In this document: in pieces, positions 16,388 through 22,902 of the stretch
Numbering within the stretch: position 1 is the stretch's first letter
Layout of the letters: each line of letters starts with the position of its first letter
Source of the DNA: RGIG3528 sp045629005
GTDB taxonomy: Bacteria; Bacillota; Clostridia; Lachnospirales; Lachnospiraceae
Length of the DNA: 28,446 nt
Reading direction: 5' to 3'
Assembly: GCA_045629005.1 (NCBI GenBank)
Contig: JAZQQJ010000085.1
Span: 1-28,446 of the forward strand
Translations under genes and position numbers: made by a program
Notes under the pieces: model-generated
Seen by the model: only the letters and a program-made list of their open reading frames with translations
Told to the model about the DNA's origin: nothing
The model's database searches: none

Positions 16388-16576
16388 ATGCCACTTTCAA
16401 AGCTATTTCTATGCTATACGGATAAGGAAGCAAGTCGGGTGCTCTTATCCATAAATCCCACGCAAGCGCTGCTTTGAAGGGTTATCCGTGAACCTTTTGT
16501 CAAGGGCTTTCGTGGCATATGCTCGCCGGCACAAAACGCCGGCTCCGCTATTCCACGGTCCCCTGACAACGGTTCA
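16388..16576. other. Two nested imperfect hairpins in gene-free DNA (structured RNA or palindromic element)
   Basis: No gene fits here. Hairpin 1: TTCAAAGC (16396-16403) pairs with GCTTTGAA (16471-16478), enclosing GGATAAG (16420-16426) with CTTATCC (16444-16450). Hairpin 2: TGAACC (16489-16494) with GGTTCA (16571-16576), TTGTCA (16497-16502) with TGACAA (16564-16569), GGG with CCC, CGTGG (16511-16515) with CCACG (16553-16557) and GCCGGC (16525-16530) with GCCGGC (16538-16543), about 26 pairs in all. An alternative is ATGCCAC (16388-16394) with GTGGCAT (16512-16518). Near-identical 14-mers ATGCTAT(A/G)CGGATA flank the region at 16411-16424 and 16608-16621. It does not match tmRNA, 6S, SRP or RNase P features I know. 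Strand and function are open. Confidence 0.55.
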
Positions 16577-16632
16577 GCTCCATTTATGCTACAACCTCCG
16601 CCCTACGATGCTATGCGGATACTAAAAACGCG

Positions 16633-17070
16633 GAAAACAAGTCAAATATATAACCTTGCTTTAGGCAAGACGCGGCGAAAATCAATATTTATTCCTAAAC
16701 GTAGCCGCGGATTAGGTATATTTGGCCCGCAAGCTTTGCTTGCCGGCATAAACGGATAAAATTCATGTTTTGTACCCAAAGCCAGCGATATTTTAGGCAA
16801 GACGCGACAAAAATCGACATTTGTACCTAAACGTAGCCGCGGATTAGGTATATACGGATGAAATTCAAGTTTTGTACCTAAAGCCAGCGATATTTTAGGC
16901 AAGACGCGACAAAAATCGACATTTGTACCCAAACGTAGCCGCGGATTAGGTATATTTGGCCCGCAAGCTTTGCTTGCCGGCATAAACGGATGAAATTCAA
17001 GTTTTGTACCTAAAGCCCAGCAATACGAAGAAAAAAAAGGTACAGAAAACGACGAAAACAAGTCAAATAT
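16633..17070. repeat. Three-unit tandem repeat array bounded by 17-bp direct repeats
   Basis: Units start at 16660 (132 bp), 16792 (102 bp) and 16894 (about 132 bp). Each begins TTTAGGCAAGACGCG, contains CGTAGCCGCGGATTAGGTAT and ends near TACCTAAAGCC. Unit 2 lacks a 30-bp block present at 16722-16751 and 16956-16985, itself a near-palindrome (GCCCGCAAGC, TTT, GCTTGCCGGC). CCTAAA and TTTAGG alternate along the array, so many hairpins are possible. The direct repeat GAAAACAAGTCAAATAT stands at 16633-16649 and 17054-17070. A 139-codon minus-strand frame (16642-17061) stays open because all unit lengths are multiples of 3, but it has no ribosome site or recognised domain and I do not call it a gene. 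Confidence 0.85.
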
Positions 17071-17097
17071 GCCTGCCTCCCGGCGAGGGCGGGGTAA

Positions 17098-17110
17098 GGG
17101 GCAGAGCCCC
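17098..17110. repeat. Short GC hairpin in a GC-rich patch
   Basis: GGGGC (17098-17102), AGA, GCCCC (17106-17110). It stands in a GC-rich patch (17076-17110) unlike its AT-rich flanks, between the repeat array and the tRNA terminator. The rest of 17111-17200 shows nothing I can name. Confidence 0.5.
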
Positions 17111-17201
17111 TATATCTTAACAGCAAAAATCCTTTTCTTATTACCCTTTTTTCGCCTGCGCTCGAAACTAACGACATGCTATCATCCTTTTGGACAAGCA
17201 A

Positions 17202-17245
17202 AAAAGTGGTTGTAAAAATGATCTCTCATTTTTACAACCACTTTT
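17202..17245 (-). terminator. Strong terminator of tRNA-Pro
   Basis: A 20-bp perfect stem (17202-17221 with 17226-17245) has a 4-nt loop and is followed on the minus strand by TTTTTT overlap and GC. It starts 5 bases after the tRNA end. The perfect symmetry would also stop plus-strand transcription. Confidence 0.85.
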
Positions 17246-17250
17246 CAAAA

Positions 17251-17325
17251 TCGGAGTGACAAGATTCGAACTTGCGACTTCCACCTCCCTAAGATGGCGC
17301 TCTAGCCAAACTGAGCCACACCCCG
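17251..17325 (-). tRNA. tRNA-Pro (anticodon AGG)
   Basis: A 75-nt cloverleaf on the minus strand. Acceptor CGGGGTG pairs with CACTCCG (one G-T), D-stem GCTC/GAGC, anticodon stem CCATC/GGTGG with loop TTAGGGA, so bases 34-36 are AGG, reading CCU proline. Variable loop AAGTC; T-arm GCAAG/CTTGT with loop TTCGAAT. C1-G72 and discriminator A73 are the known proline identity features and fit the anticodon. CCA is not encoded; the gene is followed by TTTTG. A perfect promoter and a strong terminator make it a single-gene unit. A34 is uncommon in bacterial tRNAs apart from tRNA-Arg(ACG). Confidence 0.93.
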
Positions 17326-17356
17326 ATTTGTTCGGGAATTTCCAAACGCAAGCAGT

Positions 17357-17385
17357 ATTATACCGCGGGAAAATCCCATTGTCAA
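17357..17385 (-). promoter_or_regulatory. Perfect consensus promoter of tRNA-Pro
   Basis: -35 TTGACA (17385-17380), 17-bp spacer, -10 TATAAT (17362-17357) on the minus strand; start expected near 17350, about 25 bases before the tRNA. The spacer holds the palindrome GGGATTTTCCC. Confidence 0.88.
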
Positions 17386-17435
17386 CAATAATTTTTTATA
17401 TTTTTAAAACAATTTTAAACCCGCATAAACACTGG

Positions 17436-17507
17436 TTTTATAAGGGATTTTATAATGGATTGTATAAGAAAATGTATAAGGATATATATAAGGATATGTA
17501 TCAAATG
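17436..17507. repeat. 12-bp degenerate tandem repeat, six units
   Basis: Six consecutive 12-mers run TTTTATAAGGGA, TTTTATAATGGA, TTGTATAAGAAA, ATGTATAAGGAT, ATATATAAGGAT, ATGTATCAAATG; the core TATAA recurs every 12 bases. It lies between the dtd stop and the tRNA-Pro promoter, so would be in the dtd 3' UTR. No clear intrinsic terminator for dtd is seen in this stretch. Confidence 0.75.
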
Positions 17508-17520
17508 CTTTATTAGTTTT

Positions 17521-17982
17521 TTACCTAAACAGATCCGTTCCGGGCTGTTGCTCCAAAAGTATGGTGAACGGTCCATCATTCAGCAGATCGACCTTCATAT
17601 CGGCACCGAATTCTCCGTGCTGTACAACAGGCACAAGCTTTGCACACTCGCTGAGCATATACTCATAAAGATCATTTGCCTTATCGGGTGCTCCCGCATC
17701 CGTAAAGGAAGGTCTGTTCCCATGAGAGCAGTTTGCATACAGAGTGAACTGGGAAACGATGAGGAGCTCACCGTTGACATCCTTTATCGAAAGGTTTGTC
17801 TTTCCGTCCGCATCATCAAAAATGCGAAGTCCTATAAGCTTCTTAACAAACTTATCGACGGTTTCCTTCGTATCGTCGTGACCGACTCCCATAAATACAA
17901 GAAGTCCGTGACCGATTTCGCCTGTAACACGCTCTTCTACTTTAACTGAAGCATGTAAAACACGCTGTATTACAAGTCTCAT
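17521..17982 (-). CDS. dtd: D-aminoacyl-tRNA deacylase (DTD)
   Basis: A 153-residue DTD that removes D-amino acids (and mischarged glycine) from tRNA in the cytosol. The start MRLVIQRVLHASVKVEE and motifs LLIVSQFTLYA and NDGPFTILLE are family hallmarks, lining the active site; length is normal. The ATG overlaps the stop of a 15-codon minigene (TAATG). The region from 17956 to 18049 is a 47-bp tandem duplication that repeats this start. It is the last gene of the arg cluster. Placement with arginine genes is not functionally obvious. Confidence 0.96.
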   Translation of the reverse strand: MRLVIQRVLHASVKVEERVTGEIGHGLLVFMGVGHDDTKETVDKFVKKLIGLRIFDDADGKTNLSIKDVNGELLIVSQFTLYANCSHGNRPSFTDAGAPDKANDLYEYMLSECAKLVPVVQHGEFGADMKVDLLNDGPFTILLEQQPGTDLFR

Positions 17983-18049
17983 TATGCATTTACCTCAGTA
18001 TTTAAAACACGCTGTACTACAAGTCTCATTGTGCATTTACCTCAGCATT
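17956..18049. repeat. 47-bp tandem duplication at argD/dtd junction
   Basis: Unit A (17956-18002) and unit B (18003-18049) match at 44 of 47 bases; all three differences are transitions. Each unit includes the first codons of dtd, its ATG and the end of argD. It shows how the junction was duplicated in place. Confidence 0.95.
17982..18029 (-). other. 15-codon minigene (duplicated dtd start) linking argD and dtd
   Basis: From the ATG at 18029 the minus strand reads MRLVVQRVLNTEVNA then TAA. The first nine residues copy the DTD start with one change, and the last residues NTEVNA echo the argD end NAEVNA. Its ATG overlaps the argD stop (ATGA) and its TAA overlaps the dtd ATG (TAATG), so ribosomes could pass from argD to dtd through it. 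A ribosome site GAGGTAAATGCA precedes both ATGs. Whether it is translated is unknown; it may be only a coupling relic. Confidence 0.45.
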
Positions 18050-19231
18050 TACAGCCTGTTCGATTTTTTCAATCATCTCATCGACATGCTTCTTTTCTAT
18101 AATAAGAGGAGGCAGGAAACGAATAACGTTCTGTCCTGCGGCAATGGTAATGAGGCCAAAGTCCATAACACGCTTTGCAATGCCATGTACGTCGAAAGTA
18201 AATTCAAGGCCCTGCATCATCTTAACGCCTCTGTGCTCCACAATAATATCCTTGTGGGCTTCGGCAAAGGTATCAAGCTTTTCGTAAAGATAATCACCGA
18301 CTGTTTTAACGTTTTCAAGAATCTTCTTCTCTTCGAATATATCAAACACCTTGCTTGCTGCTGCACACACAAGAGGATTTCCGCCATATGTGGAGCCGTG
18401 GTCACCGGGAACCATAGCATTTGCAACTTCTTCTCTTGCGGCAAATGCTCCGACGGGAACACCGCTGCCAAGTCCTTTTGCAGAAGTCATAATATCAGGC
18501 TTAACGCCGTACGTCTGATATGCAAACATATCTCCGGAGCGGCCCATACCGCACTGAACTTCATCAAGAATCAGGAGAATGCCCTTTTCATCACAGAGCT
18601 TACGAACTCCTGTAATGAATTCGGGTGTTGAAGGATGAATACCGCCTTCGCCCTGAACAGTTTCCATTATAATGGCTGCTGTCTTGTCAGTAACAAGAGC
18701 CTTGACGCTTTCGAGATTATTGTACTCAGCAAACTTAACGTTTCCGATAAGCGGCTCAAATGGGATTCTGTAAGACTCCGTACCTGTAACGGTAACCGCA
18801 CCCATGGAACGGCCGTGGAAGGAATGGTTCATTGCAATAATTTCACTGTCTGCAACACCATGCTTGTTGTAATAATACTTTCTTGCAAGCTTCAATGCAC
18901 CTTCAATTGCTTCAGTACCGCTGTTTGTAAAGAACACACGGTCCATACCCGATGCTTTGGTGAATTTCTCCGCTGCAAGCATGGAGGCCTCACAGTAATA
19001 GTAGTTCGAGGTATGTGTAAGCTTTGAAAGCTGAGCAGTAATTGCTTCGTTCAAGTCTTTATTGTTGTATCCGAGTGCGAAAACACCGATGCCGGCAGCA
19101 AAATCCAAATACTGCTTTCCGTCATTATCGTAAAGATAAACGCCATCGCCTCTGTCCAAAACAAGCTTATAACGGCCATATGTGTGCATCAGCACATTTT
19201 CGGCTCTTTCAATGATTTCTTCAGTCTTCAT
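18026..19231 (-). CDS. argD: Acetylornithine aminotransferase
   Basis: A 401-residue class III PLP aminotransferase converting N-acetylglutamate semialdehyde to N-acetylornithine with glutamate as donor. Seen: FFTNSGTEAIEGALKLAR (phosphate site), NHSFHGRSMG, ILDEVQCGMGR with Asp223, and PLP-lysine 252 in TSAKGLGSGVPVGAF, then GDHGSTYGGNPL. Length is normal. GGAG precedes the ATG. Its C-terminus NAEVNAQ lies in the 47-bp duplication: a TAA to CAA change there would have moved the stop one codon on. The upstream gap to argB is 132 bp and holds a REP-like palindrome. Confidence 0.97.
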   Translation of the reverse strand: MKTEEIIERAENVLMHTYGRYKLVLDRGDGVYLYDNDGKQYLDFAAGIGVFALGYNNKDLNEAITAQLSKLTHTSNYYYCEASMLAAEKFTKASGMDRVFFTNSGTEAIEGALKLARKYYYNKHGVADSEIIAMNHSFHGRSMGAVTVTGTESYRIPFEPLIGNVKFAEYNNLESVKALVTDKTAAIIMETVQGEGGIHPSTPEFITGVRKLCDEKGILLILDEVQCGMGRSGDMFAYQTYGVKPDIMTSAKGLGSGVPVGAFAAREEVANAMVPGDHGSTYGGNPLVCAAASKVFDIFEEKKILENVKTVGDYLYEKLDTFAEAHKDIIVEHRGVKMMQGLEFTFDVHGIAKRVMDFGLITIAAGQNVIRFLPPLIIEKKHVDEMIEKIEQAVNAEVNAQ

Positions 19232-19272
19232 AACATCTCCGATTTATTTCAATTTTACTGCTTACAATACTT

Positions 19273-19338
19273 GCTCCGGATTCAAGTCAGCTTTGCTGAC
19301 ATTCTTCATTACTGAATCCGTGCGCATCCTCGCGGAGC
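19273..19338. repeat. REP-like multi-branched palindrome between argB and argD
   Basis: GCTC (19273-19276) with GAGC (19335-19338), CGGATTCA (19277-19284) with TGAATCCG (19313-19320), and inner TCAGC, TTT, GCTGA (19287-19299). The arms nest to form a branched structure of 66 bp. In mRNA it would separate argB from argD and could stabilise or partly end the transcript. It resembles intergenic repetitive palindromes; copies elsewhere in the genome cannot be checked here. Confidence 0.6.
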
Positions 19339-19363
19339 GTTTATTCCGGTGCAATGTTCTGTG

Positions 19364-20233
19364 CTATTTATAAAGGGCAGTTCCGATACCTTTATCGGTA
19401 AAGAATTCCAGAAGCAGGCAATGTGCCATTCTTCCGTCAAGTATATGTACGCTTCCTACACCTTCTTCAATGGCATCGATACAGTTATTTATTTTCGGAA
19501 GCATACCTCCCCCGATATTACCTTTTTTTACAAGTTCCAGAGCTTCCTTTGTGGAAAGTCTGGAAATGAGTGTTGTCTTGTCCTTAGGGTCAAGGCATAC
19601 GCCTTCAATATCGGTAAGGAATGTAAGCTTTTCTGCACCGAGTGCCTTGGCAATGGCACATGCGGCGTCATCAGCATTTATATTGTATGCCTGAAAATCA
19701 TCATCCATTCCTATAGGAGCGATAACAGGAACGAAATCCTGCTCGATAAGTGATGTAAGAAGAGATGTGTTAACGTAGTCAACATCTCCAACAAAACCGA
19801 TGTCCTGTCCGTCAACGGTTGCACGCTGAACATGAAGTGTAAGACCGTCCTTACCGCAAATACCGACAGACTTAATGCCAATCTGTTCCATCATCTGAAC
19901 GAGGTTCTTATTCACCTTGTTGAGAACCATCTCGGCAACTTCCATTGTTTCGGCATCGGTAACACGCTTACCCGCAACAAATACAGGCTCTTTACCGAGA
20001 AGGCCGACCCACTTGGATATTTCCTTGCCACCACCATGTACAATAACAGGCTTCATGCCGACAAGCTTAAGGAGCGCAACATCTTTAATGACGTTTCTCT
20101 GTATTTCGGGGTCAACCATTGCAGAACCGCCGTACTTAACAACTACAATCTTGCCGTTAAACTTCTGAATGTAAGGAAGTGCCTCAATAAGCACATCAGC
20201 CTGGCTGCTTCCCGAATAGTAAGTATATTCCAT
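19364..20233 (-). CDS. argB: Acetylglutamate kinase
   Basis: A 289-residue amino acid kinase that phosphorylates N-acetylglutamate with ATP. Seen: VVVKYGGSAM (ATP phosphates), VIVHGGGKEI (substrate), NINADDAACAIAKALGA, LTDIEGV and the GNIGGGMLPK lysine motif. An extra N-terminal helix before KIVVVKYGG (with ADVLIEALPYIQKF) and the end FFTDKGIGT are features of arginine-inhibited hexameric forms, so feedback control by arginine is likely. It starts 2 bp after the argJ stop. Confidence 0.97.
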   Translation of the reverse strand: MEYTYYSGSSQADVLIEALPYIQKFNGKIVVVKYGGSAMVDPEIQRNVIKDVALLKLVGMKPVIVHGGGKEISKWVGLLGKEPVFVAGKRVTDAETMEVAEMVLNKVNKNLVQMMEQIGIKSVGICGKDGLTLHVQRATVDGQDIGFVGDVDYVNTSLLTSLIEQDFVPVIAPIGMDDDFQAYNINADDAACAIAKALGAEKLTFLTDIEGVCLDPKDKTTLISRLSTKEALELVKKGNIGGGMLPKINNCIDAIEEGVGSVHILDGRMAHCLLLEFFTDKGIGTALYK

Positions 20234-20235
20234 CT

Positions 20236-21465
20236 TTAGCTCCTGTAATCAGCGTTAATTTTAACATAGTCATATGTAAGATCGCATCCCCATGCTGTAG
20301 CCTCGGCACTGCCTTCCTTCATATCACACGTTGCAGTAACTTCCTTGCCGGAGAGTATCTTCGTTGCAAATTCTTCATCAAAATCAGTAGGCACACCGTT
20401 CGAAACGAGCTGTGAAGCGCCATGTTCGGAGGATATGGTGATGTCCACATTGTAGGGGTCGAATTCGACACCCGAATAACCGAGCGCACACATAATACGC
20501 CCTACGTTTGCATCATTACCGTAAACAGCCGCCTTTGTGAGACTCGACTTGATAACGGAAAGAGCAAGCGTCTTTGCCTTTAATGTATCCTTAACGTTAA
20601 TGACCTTTACTTCAAAAAGCTTTGTTGCGCCTTCACCGTCCGCAGCGATATTCTTTGCCATGAAAAGCGTCACGCCGCGAAGTGCTTCCTTAAAAACAGC
20701 ATACTCAGGGCTGTTTTCATCATCAATAACAGGGTTCTCCGCAAGTCCGTTTGAAAGAAGCATTACGGAGTCGTTTGTAGATGTATCGCCATCAACGGAA
20801 ACCATGTTAAAGGTGTCCTCGATGTCCTCGCGAAGAGCCTTAAGCATAAGCTTTTTGTCAATAAGGCAGTCTGTAGTGAGGAAAGCAAGCATAGTGCACA
20901 TGTTAGGGTGAATCATACCCGAACCCTTGCACATACCGCCGAGGACGCATGTCTTGCCGCCGATTTCAAAGGTAAACGCAATTTCCTTGTTCTTTGTATC
21001 GGTTGTCATGATAGCCTTGGAAGCTTCCGTTCCTGCCTCAACAGAGGAATCAAGCTTTCCCGCAAGCACCTGTGTGCCTGCAACAATCCTGTCAATGGGG
21101 AGCTGCTTGCCGATGACACCTGTAGATGCCACAAGAACTTCAGCATTTTCGAGGCCAAGTGCTTTCTTCGCAGCCTCGCTTGTTTTTCTGCAGTAGCTGA
21201 AGCCTTCTTCACCTGTGCATGCATTTGCAATGCCTGCGTTGATGACAATAGCCTGGACCTTTTTATCTCCGTCCGTAAGTTCTCTGTCCCAAAGCACAGG
21301 TGCTGCTTTGACAACATTCTTCGTGTATGTTCCTGCTGTTACGCAGGGTGCCGAAGAATAAACCATAGCCATGTCCGTTCTGTCTTTGTACTTAATGCCT
21401 GCTGCTGTACATGCCGCACAGAAGCCCTTTGCTGCGGTAACACCGCCTTTGATTTGTGTAATCAT
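20236..21465 (-). CDS. argJ: Bifunctional glutamate N-acetyltransferase / amino-acid acetyltransferase ArgJ
   Basis: A 409-residue ArgJ that moves the acetyl group from N-acetylornithine to glutamate, closing the acetyl cycle, and in bifunctional members also uses acetyl-CoA. The proenzyme cuts itself before a threonine nucleophile. Here the site is IHPNMCTMLAF: Thr191 is kept, but the preceding residue is Cys190 rather than the usual Ala. Other motifs are AIVINAGIANACTG, STGVIGKQLP, MCKGSGMI, VDGDTSTNDS and NIAADGEGATK. The end GCDLTYDYVKINADYRS is typical. It follows the GNAT gene by 9 bp. Confidence 0.96.
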   Translation of the reverse strand: MITQIKGGVTAAKGFCAACTAAGIKYKDRTDMAMVYSSAPCVTAGTYTKNVVKAAPVLWDRELTDGDKKVQAIVINAGIANACTGEEGFSYCRKTSEAAKKALGLENAEVLVASTGVIGKQLPIDRIVAGTQVLAGKLDSSVEAGTEASKAIMTTDTKNKEIAFTFEIGGKTCVLGGMCKGSGMIHPNMCTMLAFLTTDCLIDKKLMLKALREDIEDTFNMVSVDGDTSTNDSVMLLSNGLAENPVIDDENSPEYAVFKEALRGVTLFMAKNIAADGEGATKLFEVKVINVKDTLKAKTLALSVIKSSLTKAAVYGNDANVGRIMCALGYSGVEFDPYNVDITISSEHGASQLVSNGVPTDFDEEFATKILSGKEVTATCDMKEGSAEATAWGCDLTYDYVKINADYRS

Positions 21466-21474
21466 TTTATGCTC

Positions 21475-21942
21475 CTAGTCAGCCAATTCGTTAAAGGCTG
21501 TAATATTTTTCTCATTCAGTACAAAATCGTAATAGTTTATATCTTCTCTTTCTTTCCAGCCGACCTGCTTCCAGAAAGCATTACCGCCTTCGTTTGTTCT
21601 GAAAGCAAGAAGTGCGACCTTATTGATGCCTTCTTCCGTAAGCATATTCATGGCACGTACAACCATATCCTTACCGATGCCCCTGCGTCGCATGTCCTTG
21701 CGCACGCACACATGGTAAAGGTAACCTGTTCTGCCGTCATGCCCGCAAAGAACCGCGCCGACAATTTCATCTTTAACAATGGCAACAACGCTTGTCGTGG
21801 GATTTCGCTTAATGAATTTCGTGATGCCTTCACGCGAGTCATCAATGCTTCTGATTCCGAAGCCCTCAATTGTTTTCCAAAGCGCATATACGCTGTCGTA
21901 GTCCGACGCATGCATTGCGCGGATAATCACTCTCTCATCCAT
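21475..21942 (-). CDS. GNAT-family N-acetyltransferase in the arg operon
   Basis: A 155-residue single-domain GNAT enzyme. The acetyl-CoA loop is VRKDMRRRGIGKDMV (about 80-94), preceded by VGAVLCGHDGRTGYLYHVCV and followed by INKVALLAFRTNEGGNAFW. It begins with the stop of argC (TAATG), so it is translationally coupled to argC and sits directly before argJ. This position suggests that the acceptor is glutamate or another arginine-pathway amine, making it a candidate short N-acetylglutamate synthase, but it also resembles general YpeA/RimI-like acetyltransferases. Function is not certain. Confidence 0.85.
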   Translation of the reverse strand: MDERVIIRAMHASDYDSVYALWKTIEGFGIRSIDDSREGITKFIKRNPTTSVVAIVKDEIVGAVLCGHDGRTGYLYHVCVRKDMRRRGIGKDMVVRAMNMLTEEGINKVALLAFRTNEGGNAFWKQVGWKEREDINYYDFVLNEKNITAFNELAD

Positions 21943-22889
21943 TACAGTACAAGTCCTTTATCTTCTTCACATCCCATAACGATGTTCAGGCACTGCACTG
22001 CCGCGCCGGAAGCACCCTTTCCGAGGTTGTCAAACTGTGAGTTCAAAAGAATTCTGTCATCATTACCGGTAACAAATATTCTGAGCCCGTCCCATCCGCT
22101 TACGTTATTTCCTCCCAGGAAGCCTCTTGTATCAGCTTCACTTCCGAGCGTCATAACCTTAACGAACTTCTCATCTTTATAGTAATCACTGAAAAACTTA
22201 TGCACAGATTCAAGAGTCTGTTTGCCGTTCAACATGTCCGTAAAGAGCGGGACAGATGTCAGCATACCGCTGTAATAGTCCGAAACAATGGGCGTGAACA
22301 GGGGTGTTCTTGTAAGTCCGCATATCGCCTGCATTTCTTTAAGATGCTTGTGTGCCTGGCCGAGAGCATACTCACGTGGTGAATCAAGCTCCTTATCACG
22401 CTCTCCGCCTTCATACTCGGCAATCATCTTTTTTCCGCCGCCGCTGTAACCTGTAAGCGAAAAGCTGCTTAAAGGATAATCCTTCGGAAGTATTCCTCCC
22501 GCAACAAGAGGATATACAAGAGTAATGAAACCTGTTGCATGACAGCCGGGAACCGCAATACGCTTACTGTTTTTAATTTTACTGCGGAAATCCTTTGAAA
22601 GCTCCGGATAGCCGTACGCCCAGTCGGGATTCGTTCTGTGCGCTGTGGATGTGTCGATAATAACAACATTTTCGTTGTCACAGAGCTCAACCGCTTCTCT
22701 TGCAGCCGCATCCGGAAGGCAAAGGAACGTAATATCGGATGCATTAATGAACTTTTTGATTTCTTCGGGGTCCTTACGAAGCTCTGAAGATATTTTCAAA
22801 AGCTCAATGTCATCGCGGTTTGCAAAACGTTCGTTAATACGAAGTCCCGTTGTTCCTTCACTGCCGTCAATAAACACCTTTGTTTTCAT
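21942..22889 (-). CDS. argC: N-acetyl-gamma-glutamyl-phosphate reductase, type 2
   Basis: A 315-residue NADPH-dependent reductase for the third arginine-pathway step. The N-terminal VFIDGSEGTTGLRINERF is the type-2 pattern and the length fits that class. The catalytic cysteine is Cys116 in VPGCHATGF. Also SLTGYSGGGKKMI and the nucleotide-end ASGAAVQCLNIVMG. I chose the ATG at 22889 (MKTKVFID) over the longer frame to 22934, which runs into the upstream gene; GAGAGG precedes it. It follows the DUF2298 gene by 13 bp. Confidence 0.96.
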   Translation of the reverse strand: MKTKVFIDGSEGTTGLRINERFANRDDIELLKISSELRKDPEEIKKFINASDITFLCLPDAAAREAVELCDNENVVIIDTSTAHRTNPDWAYGYPELSKDFRSKIKNSKRIAVPGCHATGFITLVYPLVAGGILPKDYPLSSFSLTGYSGGGKKMIAEYEGGERDKELDSPREYALGQAHKHLKEMQAICGLTRTPLFTPIVSDYYSGMLTSVPLFTDMLNGKQTLESVHKFFSDYYKDEKFVKVMTLGSEADTRGFLGGNNVSGWDGLRIFVTGNDDRILLNSQFDNLGKGASGAAVQCLNIVMGCEEDKGLVL

Positions 22890-22902
22890 TACTTTTTGCC
22901 TC

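Noticed and set aside
16642..17061. 139-codon minus-strand open frame with internal repeats
   Set aside because: It is the translation of the tandem repeat array; unit lengths divisible by 3 keep it open. No ribosome site, and the copies differ by amino-acid-changing substitutions.
16388..17070. CRISPR array
   Set aside because: Repeat units are over 100 bp and abut each other; there are no regular spacers and no cas genes.
17251..17325. tRNA-Pro as attachment site for an integrated element
   Set aside because: I found no second copy of the tRNA 3' end in the window and no integrase gene; the adjacent repeat array is the only hint.
20908..22182. 424-codon plus-strand open frame
   Set aside because: It runs antisense across argJ, the GNAT gene and argC, three well-supported genes. 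Its protein is Cys/His-rich without recognisable domains, as expected of a shadow frame.
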